Source: Truepera sp965215315
GTDB taxonomy: Bacteria > Deinococcota > Deinococci > Deinococcales > Trueperaceae
Direction of reading: 5' to 3'
DNA length: 64,000 nt
Assembly (NCBI GenBank): GCA_965215315.1
Contig: CBDCDB010000008.1
Span: 2,790,001-2,854,000 of the forward strand
The position numbers and the translations under genes were made by a program. This document shows positions 45,127-54,333 of the stretch, piece by piece. The notes below the pieces were generated by a model that was not told the DNA's origin, searched no databases, and saw only the letters and a program-made list of their open reading frames with translations. Position 1 is the stretch's first letter. Every line of letters starts with the position of its first letter.

Positions 45127-45160
45127 AAACCCTCGGCGGGCATCGCTTGCCGAGGGTTTT
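45127..45160 (+). terminator. Intrinsic terminator of the fasciclin gene
   Basis: AAACCCTCGGC / GCCGAGGGTTTT hairpin, 11-nt loop. Confidence 0.8.
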
Positions 45161-45312
45161 AGTCGTGGCTTTCAGGTGGCCCCACGCAGCCGCCAAGCTG
45201 TTTTAGTCAGACTGCCGTCCCCGGATGCTTCAAAATCCGGTTTCTCGCACCGAGCACTGTTTACGGCACATTTCTCACACGGTATTTCTCATTTTGCGTA
45301 ACGGTGCATTGT

Positions 45313-45318
45313 TACACT
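45313..45318 (+). promoter_or_regulatory. Candidate -10 box of the YibE/F gene
   Basis: TACACT, 7 nt before the ATG at 45326, with TTGTTACACT context; leaderless layout. Confidence 0.45.
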
Positions 45319-45325
45319 TGACCTG

Positions 45326-46513
45326 ATGCCAGACACCTATCACACCTTGAGCAAGCTTGGCGAAACACGTGCGCCGGTTTCAGCCCCCCCGAGCAAAATC
45401 ACCGGTAACGCAAAGCTAGTGTTCTGGGCGTTTTTATGCTTGTTTTTATTCGTTTCTCAGAGCTACGCCCAGCCTCAGGCCGACCCCCCGACGCCCGAAT
45501 ACGGGTACCTCGAGGGCCGCATTGTTCAAATCGACGCCCAAACAGCGACCGTTACCCTGAAAGACGGCTCTCAGGTTGAGGCGAGCCTCAGCACACCGCT
45601 ACCCGGCGAGGCGAGCAACGTTCCGCTCCCGAACTTCAAGGTAGGGCAGCAAGTCGAGCTGTACTACTCTCCGGCTCCCGGTGGGGGTAAGCGTCAGTAC
45701 GTCGTTTCCGACTGGGTGCGGCGGCCTGCTCTGGGTTGGCTGACGGCGCTGTTTCTGGTCGTCTCGGTCGGCGTCGCACGGTTCAAGGGATTGCGGGCGT
45801 TTGTGGCGACGGGCTCGAGCCTGGTTATCGTCATGCTCTTTATCGTACCGCGAATTCTAGCCGGTTGGAATCCGATTCTGGTGTCGCTCTTGGGTGTCGG
45901 CGGCATCTTGATTTTGGCAATTTATTTTGTCCACGGCCTCAGCTGGAGTACGACGGCGGCGCTGTTAGGCACCTTTGTCGCGGTGCTCGTGACGATGCTC
46001 TTGGGTGTCGTGTTTACCGAATGGGCGCACCTGACCGGGTTTGGGTCGGAAGAGGCGATGATGATCACCTTCGGGGCGGGGCAAGTTGACCTCAAGGGGT
46101 TGCTCTTGGCGGGGCTGCTGATCGGCGCACTCGGGGCGCTGACCGACATTACGATCGTGCAGGCGAGTGTGATTCGGGAGTTGGCGCACGTCAATCCTGG
46201 CTTCGGGCTCCGCGAACTTTACCGGCGCGGGATGAACGTCGGGTTAGACCATATTGGCTCGCTGGTGAATACGCTGGTGCTCGCCTATACCGGCGCGGCG
46301 CTGCCGCTATTTTTGCTGCTTAACATCAACGATTTTACGGTGGCGCGGGCGCTCAATCTGGAACTCGTCGCCTCTGAAGTGGTGCATACGCTGGTGGGGT
46401 CGATTGGGCTCGTGTTGGCAGTGCCGTTTACGACGTTCGTTGCGGCGCTGATGTTTCGCGGGGATAAGCTGCCCTTAGCTGAGGGGGAACTCGAGCACGC
46501 GCATCATCACTGA
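45326..46513 (+). CDS. YibE/F-family membrane protein
   Basis: 395 residues. An N-terminal membrane segment (about 30-48) is followed by a small extracytoplasmic beta domain (YLEGRIVQIDAQTATVTLKD, about 60-130) and seven to eight hydrophobic segments. The conserved YibE/F block includes GALGALTDITIVQASVIREL and GMNVGLDHIGSLVNTLVLAYTG split over residues 265-325. The family is thought to be involved in membrane transport but has no proven function. The C-terminus HAHHH is histidine-rich, which could bind metal. Confidence 0.85.
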   Translation: MPDTYHTLSKLGETRAPVSAPPSKITGNAKLVFWAFLCLFLFVSQSYAQPQADPPTPEYGYLEGRIVQIDAQTATVTLKDGSQVEASLSTPLPGEASNVPLPNFKVGQQVELYYSPAPGGGKRQYVVSDWVRRPALGWLTALFLVVSVGVARFKGLRAFVATGSSLVIVMLFIVPRILAGWNPILVSLLGVGGILILAIYFVHGLSWSTTAALLGTFVAVLVTMLLGVVFTEWAHLTGFGSEEAMMITFGAGQVDLKGLLLAGLLIGALGALTDITIVQASVIRELAHVNPGFGLRELYRRGMNVGLDHIGSLVNTLVLAYTGAALPLFLLLNINDFTVARALNLELVASEVVHTLVGSIGLVLAVPFTTFVAALMFRGDKLPLAEGELEHAHHH

Positions 46514-46541
46514 GTTGGGTCTGGCTTAGGTCGGTGCGTAC

Positions 46542-47117
46542 TTAACCGCAGTGAACAAAGCGGGCCAGCGCGTCAAAGCCCTCGGTCGTGCCGCCAATCG
46601 CGTCCTGACCGCTGCGAATTTGCAGGTAGTAACCGGCGCTGTCACCCGCATAAACTACCAGGTAGTAACCGGACTCGTCGAGTGAGATAGGTACGTTCGG
46701 GCCGAGCCTCGCGGTCATCATGTAATCGCGGTAGGGTTGCCACGGGCTGTTAACTTTGAGCGATTTGTACCCTTTGGGTACCGTAAACGGCGCGTCTTCG
46801 GTTTCCTTAAGCGTCTTGGCAACGACCCACAGCTCAGGCGCAAACTCAGGGCAAGCTTGCGGCGCAAGTACGGCAAAGATAGACTGCATTCCGGCGGGCG
46901 TATCAACGCGGTAAACGTCGGTTTCGCCCGCTGTCAGCTCACCGATAATAAACATCGAGGTGGGCTCGAGGTCAAACGGATAGGCCTTCTTATACGTTGC
47001 CGAGTCCGGATTCCAGAAAAAACGGTGCGCCGAGGCTGTCGGCACGCTCAGCAGTAACGCCACGCCGAGACCAATAAGAAGACCGAAAGACGGGCGTAAA
47101 AGCATATGAGAACTCAT
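46542..47117 (-). CDS. Secreted protein of unknown function
   Basis: 191 residues with a signal peptide ending PTASA-H. The mature part has ATYKKAYPFDLEPTSMFII, LTAGETDVYRVDTPAGMQS and SGYYLVVYAGDSAGYYLQI, suggesting a beta-sandwich like a pre-peptidase or DVUA-type domain, but I recognise no family. Two cysteines (about 88 and 190) may pair. TAGGTT lies 7 nt before the ATG. It sits between the YibE/F gene and the znuA-like gene. Confidence 0.6.
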   Translation of the reverse strand: MSSHMLLRPSFGLLIGLGVALLLSVPTASAHRFFWNPDSATYKKAYPFDLEPTSMFIIGELTAGETDVYRVDTPAGMQSIFAVLAPQACPEFAPELWVVAKTLKETEDAPFTVPKGYKSLKVNSPWQPYRDYMMTARLGPNVPISLDESGYYLVVYAGDSAGYYLQIRSGQDAIGGTTEGFDALARFVHCG

Positions 47118-47124
47118 CCAGCTA

Positions 47125-47130
47125 AACCTA
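47125..47130 (-). promoter_or_regulatory. Candidate -10 box of the secreted protein gene
   Basis: TAGGTT on the minus strand, 7 nt before the ATG. Confidence 0.4.
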
Positions 47131-47197
47131 GCACGGAAACAGCTCTATAGGTTTTGAGGCAGATGAGCTGTACAAAAAAGTTGACTAAAAGCTATCT

Positions 47198-47236
47198 CAA
47201 AGACCCTCGGCGGGCGAAAGCCACTGAGGGTCTTTG
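47198..47236. terminator. Hairpin, possible terminator of the metal-binding protein gene
   Basis: CAAAGACCCTC / GAGGGTCTTTG, perfect 11-bp stem, but without a clear T-run on either side. Confidence 0.45.
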
Positions 47237-47331
47237 AAACAGCTAGACGACCAAGCTAAGACGCGCTCAGTCTAAAAAATCATTGTTGAGATAGGGCCTA
47301 GCTAACTCAACCGTGTGACCTACCGTGTGAC

Positions 47332-48195
47332 CTACTGCGGTGCGTCGCTCAAGGCTGTGACAATCGTCTTGACGTTATAGCGCAGCAGGTCGGCGTAACT
47401 CTGGGTCTCCTCGCTGCCGCCTAACGGGTCGAGAATGTAGAGCGGTAAACCGGCGCTCTCCGCGACGACTTCAGCGGGGCGTGCGGGCAGCTGGACTTCG
47501 CTGAAGATGGCCTTTGCGCCGCTGTCTTCAATGGCTAAGAGCGCGTCGGCAATGTATGCGGGGCTCGGTTCGCGCCCCGGTGCAGGTTCAATCGAGACGA
47601 CGAGATCCAGACCGTAGTGCCGTGCGAAGTAGGGCCAAGCGTCGTGAAACGGGACGAACGCTGCGCCTTGAAGAGGGGCCAAAGCTTTCTGCAACTCGGC
47701 GTCGAGCGCGTTTAACTCTGCTACGAGCGCCTCGCCGTTGGCTCTGTAAGCGGCAGCGTGTTCAGCGTCGACCTCGGCAAGCTGTTCGGCAATCAGCGGC
47801 ACAGCCTGGGCCATCAGGTCGGGGACGAGCCAGATGTGCGGATTGACGTCTTCACCTTCGTCAGGGTCGCCCGCTACGGGCTCAAAGGTAAGTTCACTGA
47901 TGACCTCGAGCACTGGCGCGTCAGTGCCGCTCGCCTCAACGAGACCGGTCAGCCAGCCGTCTAAAACACCGTTAAAGATGATGAGGTCGGCGTCCGCCAG
48001 CCTTGCTACGTCTTGCGGCGTCGGGTCGAACGTGTGCGGGGACGCGCCGGGGGGCAGCACCTGCACGACCTCGGCGTTTTCCCCGACGATCTCCTGAACG
48101 AGCGCGGCGTAGGGATGAATGGAGGTGACGATAACCGGGCGCTGCGCGAAGGCAAAAGTGCTTAAAGCGAAAAGTAAGACCAGGCGTAGATTCAT
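47332..48195 (-). CDS. znuA: Zinc/manganese ABC transporter substrate-binding protein
   Basis: 287-residue cluster-9 metal-binding protein with a signal peptide (MNLRLVLLFALSTFAFAQ). Metal ligands can be seen in GASPHTFDP, VNPHIWL and FHDAWPYFARHYGL, with LDPLGG supplying the carboxylate. It lacks the His-rich loop of E. coli ZnuA, so manganese is not excluded. No permease or ATPase gene follows. A Fur-family gene is divergent on the other side of IS copy B. The short inverted repeat TCCTA-GCGG-TAGGA lies about 37 nt upstream. Confidence 0.88.
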   Translation of the reverse strand: MNLRLVLLFALSTFAFAQRPVIVTSIHPYAALVQEIVGENAEVVQVLPPGASPHTFDPTPQDVARLADADLIIFNGVLDGWLTGLVEASGTDAPVLEVISELTFEPVAGDPDEGEDVNPHIWLVPDLMAQAVPLIAEQLAEVDAEHAAAYRANGEALVAELNALDAELQKALAPLQGAAFVPFHDAWPYFARHYGLDLVVSIEPAPGREPSPAYIADALLAIEDSGAKAIFSEVQLPARPAEVVAESAGLPLYILDPLGGSEETQSYADLLRYNVKTIVTALSDAPQ

Positions 48196-48339
48196 GTAGG
48201 TATCCTTAATGAGATCAAATTATCACTTGGCTATCCTAGCGGTAGGATGAGACTGCTGTCAAGGTTTGGGCGCGGCTTTAGCAAGAACACACGCTATCGC
48301 CAACTGTGTTCAACTGCGCTTAGTGTCGGGTAGTTATTA

Positions 48340-49169
48340 GAAGCCATCTCAAAAACGCCTAAGCAGTAATTTGATGCAGCCGAGATGCAGGAAGGCCAAG
48401 AAGTTTAGGGAGTGATGTTCATAGCGAACGACCAGACGGCGAAAGTTGCCGAGGTGGGCGAATAGCCGTTCAATCTTCCAGCGCCGTTTGTAGCGCCTCA
48501 GTTTACGTCCATCTTGCGTCTTGGCTTTTTTACGGTTTCTTCGGTGAGGCGCAATCATTTCAACACCTGCTTCGGCGAGTTCAGCGTCAAGCGGATCACT
48601 GTCATACGCTTTGTCACCGATTAACTTGTCGGGTTTGCCGCTGACGTGTCGAGATGCGAGAGTCGCGTGTACCAACCGGACCTCATGTGGGCTAGCAGAC
48701 GTAACGTGCAGGGCGAGGCAAGTACCACCAGCGTCCGATACCGCCATGACTTTGCTACCCTTACCCCGTTTAGTCTTACCAACTGCTGACCCCCTTTTTT
48801 CGCAGCCACAAAGGTACCGTCGATAAAGCATTCCGACAAGTCGAGTTTGCCCCGCTGCAGGGGGTCATGTGCTAAAGTCTCTAGAATCTGCCGCAACACG
48901 CCGTTTCTCTCCCATTCTTGAAAGCGCCGATGGCACGTCTGATAGGGCGGATAGCGCTCGGGTAAATCAGCCCACTGTGCGCCCGTTCGTAATATCCAGC
49001 AGATGCCCTTAAGTATCGCTCGTGGTTCTCGTCTGGGACGGCCTTTGCCATCTTTGCGTCGAGCTGGTTCGGGAATGAGCGGCCCTAGTACTTCCCACTG
49101 TTCATCGGTGAGTTCCATACCACCGTTCTAACAGCTATGCAGCTGACTATTCGTTTTTGAGATGGCTTC
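48340..49169 (-). mobile_element. IS5-family element, copy B
   Basis: 830 bp, same terminal repeats as copy A (GAAGCCATCTCAAAAACG) and TA on both sides (48338-48339 and 49170-49171), opposite orientation. It sits in the space between the divergent znuA-like and Fur-family genes. Confidence 0.92.
48349..49118 (-). CDS. IS5-family transposase, made by -1 frameshifting (copy B)
   Basis: Same two overlapping frames as copy A: the first 48621-49118, the second ending at 48349, joined by the A6G5 site (CCCCCTTTTTT on the plus strand, about 48790-48800). The translated products match copy A residue for residue, so the transposition is recent. Confidence 0.85.
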
Positions 49170-49211
49170 TAGGGTGTTCCCAAAAAACGTAAGGCAGCTG
49201 TAAATCCTTGC

Positions 49212-49217
49212 TAGACT
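49212..49217 (+). promoter_or_regulatory. Candidate -10 box of the Fur-family gene
   Basis: TAGACT, 6 nt before the ATG at 49224; IS copy B ends 42 nt upstream of this box. Confidence 0.5.
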
Positions 49218-49223
49218 AGCCTC

Positions 49224-49610
49224 ATGAAGCGTCAAACCTCGCAGCGACGCGCTATTTTACGGGCGCTCGAGACCGCATCGGGCCCGCTGACCCCGCAAAA
49301 CGTGCTGGAGCGTGCCCGTCAAAGCCACGAAAGTTTGGGGCTCGCTACGGTCTACCGTAATCTGAGTAGCTTAGAAAGAGAAAAAAAGGTTGTTGCCGTC
49401 TATTTGCCCGGTGAGAGTGTTCGCTACGAACTAGCCGAACGGGACGCGCATCATCACTACTTCTGCTGCGGCGCTTGCGAAGAGGTTTTTGAACTCAGTA
49501 CACCTTGTCCGGTAGCGGTGTTAGAGGGCGTGACGCTCCCCGGCGGCTTTCAGGTTAGAAACCACGAGCTTACGCTTTACGGGCTCTGTCCCAACTGTCA
49601 GTCGGCCTAG
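49224..49610 (+). CDS. Fur-family metalloregulator (Zur-like)
   Basis: 128 residues. Winged helix with TSQRRAILRALETASGPLTPQNVL and LGLATVYRNLSSLE (DNA-recognition), then the metal domain AHHHYFCCGACEEVFEL and the closing CPNC, which with the CGAC pair forms the structural zinc site. The divergent zinc-type binding protein suggests Zur, but PerR or Fur cannot be ruled out. A leaderless start is suggested by TAGACT 6 nt upstream. Confidence 0.85.
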   Translation: MKRQTSQRRAILRALETASGPLTPQNVLERARQSHESLGLATVYRNLSSLEREKKVVAVYLPGESVRYELAERDAHHHYFCCGACEEVFELSTPCPVAVLEGVTLPGGFQVRNHELTLYGLCPNCQSA

Positions 49611-49789
49611 GTTCCGACCGGTTGGTATAGATGACGGTTGACTGGGAAAAAATTGTCAGGTAGGGCTCGAGAACAACGCTAAGCATGGGAACTTTCAGCT
49701 GACCTAGCTGCTCGTCTGAGCTGGCGTCTGACAAACAGCTGACGCAACTCCCGTATCCTCACCCTGTACTGCCACTAGGAGGCTACTCA

Positions 49790-50764
49790 GTGAAACAATT
49801 TCTCGCACTCTTCGCCCTCAGCGCTGCCGTTTCTGGTCCCGCGCTCGCCCAGTCCATCGCCGTTGACGGTTCTTCGACCGTATATCCCATCTCGCTGGCG
49901 ATGGCTGAAGAGTTTCAGATCGTGACGCCTGACGCTCAGGTCACGGTCGGTTTTGCCGGTACCGGCGGCGGTTTTGAGCGCTTTTGCGCTGGTGAAACCC
50001 AGATTTCAGACGCTAGCCGCGTGATTGAAGACGATGAAGTTGCCACCTGTGAAGAGGCCGGGATTCCCTTTATCGAACTGCCGGTTGCCGCTGACGCGCT
50101 GACCGTTGTCGTGAACCCTGAAAATGATTTTGTTGAGTGCCTGACCACCGAGCAGCTGACCCAAATCTGGTCGGCAGGCGGTGGCGTTAAAAACTGGAGC
50201 GACGTCAATCCCGACTGGCCGAGCGAGCCCATCGACCTCTACGCCCCCGGTGTCGATTCAGGAACCTTTGACTACTTTAACGAAGCGATTATCGGCGACG
50301 ACAACGAAATTCGCCAAGATTTTTCGCCGAGTGAAGACGACAACGTGCTGGTGCAGGGCGTTCAGGGCAACCAGTACGCGATGGGCTTTTTCGGTTACGC
50401 TTACTACGCGGAAAACCCTGACACCTTGAAAGCTGTCGAGATCGATAACGGCAACGGCTGCGTCGCGCCGAGCGCCGAAGCTGTCGTTGACGCGTCGTAT
50501 GAGCCGCTCTCGCGCCCACTATTTATCTACGTCAGCCAAAATGCGGTTGATAATACCCCGGCTGTTGAGGAGTTTGTCAACTTCTACCTTTCGCCCGACA
50601 ACCGGGAACTTATCGACGACACCGGTTATGTCAGCTACGACGACGCCGTTTATAAAGCCGTACAAGGACGGTTTGACGACCGCGTGACCGGCAGCGCCTT
50701 TGCTGATTTTCAACCGGGCGACGACGTGATCGAAGCGGTGCAGAGCGCTGAAGGAAGTCAGTAA
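49790..50764 (+). CDS. pstS: Phosphate ABC transporter substrate-binding protein
   Basis: 324 residues with signal peptide (to LAQ-S). Phosphate-site motifs: IAVDGSSTVYPI, GFAGTGGGFERFC, DASRVI, and APGVDSGTFDYF. First gene of pstSCAB; high-affinity phosphate uptake. GTG start with AGGAGG at 8 nt. A terminator-like hairpin separates it from pstC. Confidence 0.94.
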   Translation: MKQFLALFALSAAVSGPALAQSIAVDGSSTVYPISLAMAEEFQIVTPDAQVTVGFAGTGGGFERFCAGETQISDASRVIEDDEVATCEEAGIPFIELPVAADALTVVVNPENDFVECLTTEQLTQIWSAGGGVKNWSDVNPDWPSEPIDLYAPGVDSGTFDYFNEAIIGDDNEIRQDFSPSEDDNVLVQGVQGNQYAMGFFGYAYYAENPDTLKAVEIDNGNGCVAPSAEAVVDASYEPLSRPLFIYVSQNAVDNTPAVEEFVNFYLSPDNRELIDDTGYVSYDDAVYKAVQGRFDDRVTGSAFADFQPGDDVIEAVQSAEGSQ

Positions 50765-50807
50765 GCGCTTGACCTTCAGCTGACACTGGGCTGAAACATA
50801 CGAACTA

Positions 50808-50838
50808 AGCTAGTCCTTAGATGAGGGCTGGCTTTTTT
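50808..50838 (+). terminator. Attenuator between pstS and pstC
   Basis: AGCTAGTCCT / AGGGCTGGCT stem (two G-U pairs) followed by six T, 44 nt after pstS. Partial termination would keep pstS in excess. Confidence 0.7.
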
Positions 50839-50867
50839 CATTCCAACTTTTTTGTCAAGGAGATCAT

Positions 50868-51812
50868 ATGGCGACTAGAACGCCGAATTCAATGGTGAGT
50901 AAGGCTCGAGCCGCAGGTCTCAACAAACGCGCCGACCGGCGTGCTGGCGAGGTCATTATCGGGACATTACTGCTTTTATGTGCGCTGATTTCGGTGGTGA
51001 CGACAGCGGCAGTCGTTTTTTCCATCGCTGAGGAAACCGTACAGTTTTTCCGCGAGGTGTCCGTCATCGAGTTTTTTACCAGCCGCGTCTGGACGCCCCT
51101 TTTTGCCAACAAAAGCTTCGGTATCGCGCCGCTAGTTATCGGTACGCTGATGGTTACGCTGATCGCCTGCGTGATCGGCTTACCGATGGGCTTAGGTGCG
51201 GCGATTTACCTCGCCGAGTTTGCCGGGGACAAAACCCGCCGCACGATTACCCCGATTTTAGAGGTACTCGCCGGGATTCCTACCGTCGCGCTCGGCTACT
51301 TTGCGCTGCTCTTTTTAACGCCCGTGATTCGCGACATCATTCCCGGCGTCAGTTTTTTTAACCCGATTTCTGCCGGGATCGTGATGGGCTTTATGATCAT
51401 GCCGACGGTCACGTCTATTTCAGTAGATTCACTCCGCGCCGTGCCCCGAAGTCTGCGCGAAGCGGGGTACGGTCTCGGCGCGTCCAAGTATGAGCTGATT
51501 ACCAAGGTTATCGTTCCGGCGGCGCTTTCGGGGATCGTGGCGTCGTTTATTCTGGCGATCTCGAGGGCTATCGGTGAAACGATGATTGTGACGCTCGCCG
51601 CCGGTCAGAAACCGACCTTTACCTTCGACCCGCGCGAGACGATTGCCACCATGACCTCGTTTATCGTGCAGGCCGGAACCGGCGACCAACCTGCCGGGTC
51701 GATTGGGGCACGCTCGCTCTACGCGGTGGCAGCGGTACTATTCACCCTGACGCTGCTCCTAAACATCGTATCGCAACAAGTTGTCCAGCGTTTTTCAGAG
51801 CGTTACGAATGA
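50868..51812 (+). CDS. pstC: Phosphate ABC transporter permease PstC
   Basis: 314 residues with six hydrophobic segments and the binding-protein-dependent permease motif SLREAGYGLGASKYELITKVIVP (about 197-219). AAGGAGATCAT precedes the ATG. Overlaps pstA by 4 nt (ATGA). Typical length for PstC. Confidence 0.93.
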   Translation: MATRTPNSMVSKARAAGLNKRADRRAGEVIIGTLLLLCALISVVTTAAVVFSIAEETVQFFREVSVIEFFTSRVWTPLFANKSFGIAPLVIGTLMVTLIACVIGLPMGLGAAIYLAEFAGDKTRRTITPILEVLAGIPTVALGYFALLFLTPVIRDIIPGVSFFNPISAGIVMGFMIMPTVTSISVDSLRAVPRSLREAGYGLGASKYELITKVIVPAALSGIVASFILAISRAIGETMIVTLAAGQKPTFTFDPRETIATMTSFIVQAGTGDQPAGSIGARSLYAVAAVLFTLTLLLNIVSQQVVQRFSERYE

Positions 51813-53188
51813 AAGCGGCGGTCAAAGCTCCTGCTGTGTCCCGCCGTCCTGCTAAACGCCTTGTCAGCGCTGACGAAGCGCGTCGCCTTGCGGCTCGCAC
51901 CCGTGCGGGGCGTATCTTTGCGGTGATCACCTTTGTTCCGGTGGTGCTTGCGGTGGCGCTCGTCGTCACGCTTTTACTCGATTCGCTTTTCGATACCTTT
52001 TCGTGGCAGATCGTCGAACCGAGCAGTAGCGTCAGCGGTCAGACGTTCGTATGGTCGGCGGCACCTTTGGGCGGAAAAGCGGTCATTCGCAAAGACCTCG
52101 AGGCTCAAGACGAAAGCCCGGAAGATATTGCCACATTTTTTAACGACCCTGAAGAGCTGCGCCTCTTTGACGCCCGCAACCGCATCGAACTGATGTGGCG
52201 CACCCAAGACGGCCCCTTTCGCTGGGTAGTTACCAACAGCCGCGACGACGGGGTAGCCGACATCGGACTTTTCGGCGTCAACCGTTATTTGGGTGTGCTG
52301 AGGAGCAACCTCGCGGACGAAGATCCGGAAGACTTGGAGCCTAGCGAACAGACTCTCTTAACCCGGTTGCAGGATGCTAATCTCGAGACTCCCAACCCTT
52401 TTGCCAACGTCGGTCTTTTGACGAGCACTTTAGAGGAGGGCCAAAACCTCTACTTAAACCCCTGGTTAGATTTTTCGTTTCTGACTAAAAACGCCTCGCG
52501 TACGCCTGTGGTAGCGGGGCTTCACGTCGCTCTTTTGGGAACGCTCTGGGTGATCGGTCTGGTGATTTTGTTTACCCTGCCGACCGGCGTTGGCGCGGCC
52601 ATTTATTTGGAGGAGTACGCTCCTGAAAACCGTTTCTCGAGACTGCTCGAGGTCAATATCCGGAACTTGGCCGGGGTTCCCAGCATCGTTTACGGGATTT
52701 TGGGGCTTTACCTGTTTGTGCGACTCGCAAGTATCGGCCCGACGATTCTGTCTGCGGCCCTGACCCTCTCGCTGCTCGTTCTGCCGGTCGTGATTATCGC
52801 GGCGCGTGAGGCTATTCGCGCGGTTCCCGGCACCCTGCGGCAGGCGAGCTACGGCCTCGGCGCAACCAAGTGGCAGACTGTGGTTTCGGTCGTCTTGCCC
52901 AACTCGGTCGGCGGCATCGTCACCGGGGTTATCTTAGCGATTGCCCGTGCCATCGGTGAAACTGCGCCGCTCCTGCTCGTGGGCGCAGTCGGCTTTATCG
53001 TCTTCCCCCCCGACGGCCCGTTTTCGCGTTACACCGTCATTCCCTCGCAAATTTACAACTGGATCGCTGAAAACGACCCCGAGTTCGCGCACGTCGCCTC
53101 GGCGGGTATTATTGTGCTGCTTGTTATCTTGTTCGTGCTTTACGGTCTGGCCTTCTACCTGCGCCGCCGTTTCGAGCGCTCGTGGTAG
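51809..53188 (+). CDS. pstA: Phosphate ABC transporter permease PstA with large periplasmic insert
   Basis: 459 residues. The first membrane segment (about 33-57) is followed by a hydrophilic stretch of about 155 residues, then the usual permease core with AGVPSIVYGILGLYLFV and the coupling loop GTLRQASYGLGATKWQTVVSVVLP. Usual PstA is about 280-300 residues, so the insert between the first two membrane segments is extra. It is present in some other bacteria under the DUF3333-like name; whether this one belongs there I cannot tell. Confidence 0.9.
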   Translation: MKAAVKAPAVSRRPAKRLVSADEARRLAARTRAGRIFAVITFVPVVLAVALVVTLLLDSLFDTFSWQIVEPSSSVSGQTFVWSAAPLGGKAVIRKDLEAQDESPEDIATFFNDPEELRLFDARNRIELMWRTQDGPFRWVVTNSRDDGVADIGLFGVNRYLGVLRSNLADEDPEDLEPSEQTLLTRLQDANLETPNPFANVGLLTSTLEEGQNLYLNPWLDFSFLTKNASRTPVVAGLHVALLGTLWVIGLVILFTLPTGVGAAIYLEEYAPENRFSRLLEVNIRNLAGVPSIVYGILGLYLFVRLASIGPTILSAALTLSLLVLPVVIIAAREAIRAVPGTLRQASYGLGATKWQTVVSVVLPNSVGGIVTGVILAIARAIGETAPLLLVGAVGFIVFPPDGPFSRYTVIPSQIYNWIAENDPEFAHVASAGIIVLLVILFVLYGLAFYLRRRFERSW

Positions 53189-53273
53189 CTGTTGCGGGGG
53201 GCAGCTGGTTAGGCGCACGTCAGCAGAAGCGCGCACAAATTTGTAAATTGACGGTACTTAAAGGAGTTTTACG

Positions 53274-54116
53274 ATGGCGGTAACTGAACCCCAAACCCGT
53301 ACGCAAGCTGAACCCAAACCGTTCGATTACAAACAAATCTCGACGCGCACCGACCCGGTAAGTGAAGATCAGGCTGTCGTCAGCATCAGTGATTTCAACC
53401 TCTGGTACGGCGACTTTCAGGCGATCCATAACGTTTCGCTCAACGTCCCGAAAAATCAGGTAACGGCGCTGATCGGCGCGTCGGGCTGCGGTAAATCGAC
53501 CCTTTTAAGAAGCATCAACCGGATGAACGACCTTATTCCGACGGTTAAAACAGAAGGCACGATCACCTACGAAGGGGTTGACCTCTACGACCGCGCGGTC
53601 GATCCGGTCGAGGTGCGCCGCCGCGTCGGAATGGTGTTTCAAAAACCCAATCCGTTTCCCAAGTCGGTCTTCGATAACGTCGCCTTCGGCCCGCGCCTCA
53701 ACGCGTACAAAGGTGACCTAAACGCGCTCGTCGAGAAATCTTTACGGCGCGCGGCCCTGTGGGAAGAGGTCAAGGACAAGCTCAAAGGCTCCGGTCTGGG
53801 TCTTTCAGGTGGACAGCAGCAGCGGCTCTGCATCGCGCGGGCGATGGCAACCGAACCTGACATCATCCTGATGGACGAACCGACCTCGGCGCTCGACCCG
53901 ATGTCAACGGATAAAATCGAGCAGCTCATCCACGAAATTAAAAAAGAATACACGGTCATTATCGTGACGCACAACATGCAGCAGGCGGGGCGCGTGTCCG
54001 ACCGAACGGCGTTTATGCACCTGGGCGTGCTGATCGAAGAGGGGCCGACCGACCAGATTTTCACCAGTCCCAAGCACGAGATGACCGAGCGCTACGTTGA
54101 GGGGCGGTTTGGCTAG
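53274..54116 (+). CDS. pstB: Phosphate ABC transporter ATP-binding protein
   Basis: 280-residue ATPase. Walker A GASGCGKST at 68-76, signature LSGGQQQRL, Walker B ILMDEPTSALDP, and the His-switch IVTHNMQQAGRVSDR. It powers phosphate import through PstC/PstA. AAGGAGTTTTACG precedes the ATG. No phoU gene follows; an IS630-family element lies behind it instead. Confidence 0.95.
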   Translation: MAVTEPQTRTQAEPKPFDYKQISTRTDPVSEDQAVVSISDFNLWYGDFQAIHNVSLNVPKNQVTALIGASGCGKSTLLRSINRMNDLIPTVKTEGTITYEGVDLYDRAVDPVEVRRRVGMVFQKPNPFPKSVFDNVAFGPRLNAYKGDLNALVEKSLRRAALWEEVKDKLKGSGLGLSGGQQQRLCIARAMATEPDIILMDEPTSALDPMSTDKIEQLIHEIKKEYTVIIVTHNMQQAGRVSDRTAFMHLGVLIEEGPTDQIFTSPKHEMTERYVEGRFG

Positions 54117-54333
54117 ACCCGGTTTAATAAACCAACCTGAGTTCGGAGTCATTTTTACGTCGGGCACGCAGATCCTGTACTTCCGGTGACTGACGACCGT
54201 CTCCAGGATTGCGATTGCGCTGTTTAAGACTGCGTGAGCGTTTTAGCCCTAGGCACGCCTTACGCCTGTAAAAGCAAACCCGGCAGAGACGGAAAACCTA
54301 TCCCCGGAGAACCCTCGAACTCAGGTTAAACTA

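Noticed and set aside
48196..48240. Zur/Fur box upstream of the znuA-like gene
   Set aside because: Only the short TCCTA-GCGG-TAGGA repeat is visible; no clear AT-rich 7-1-7 box.
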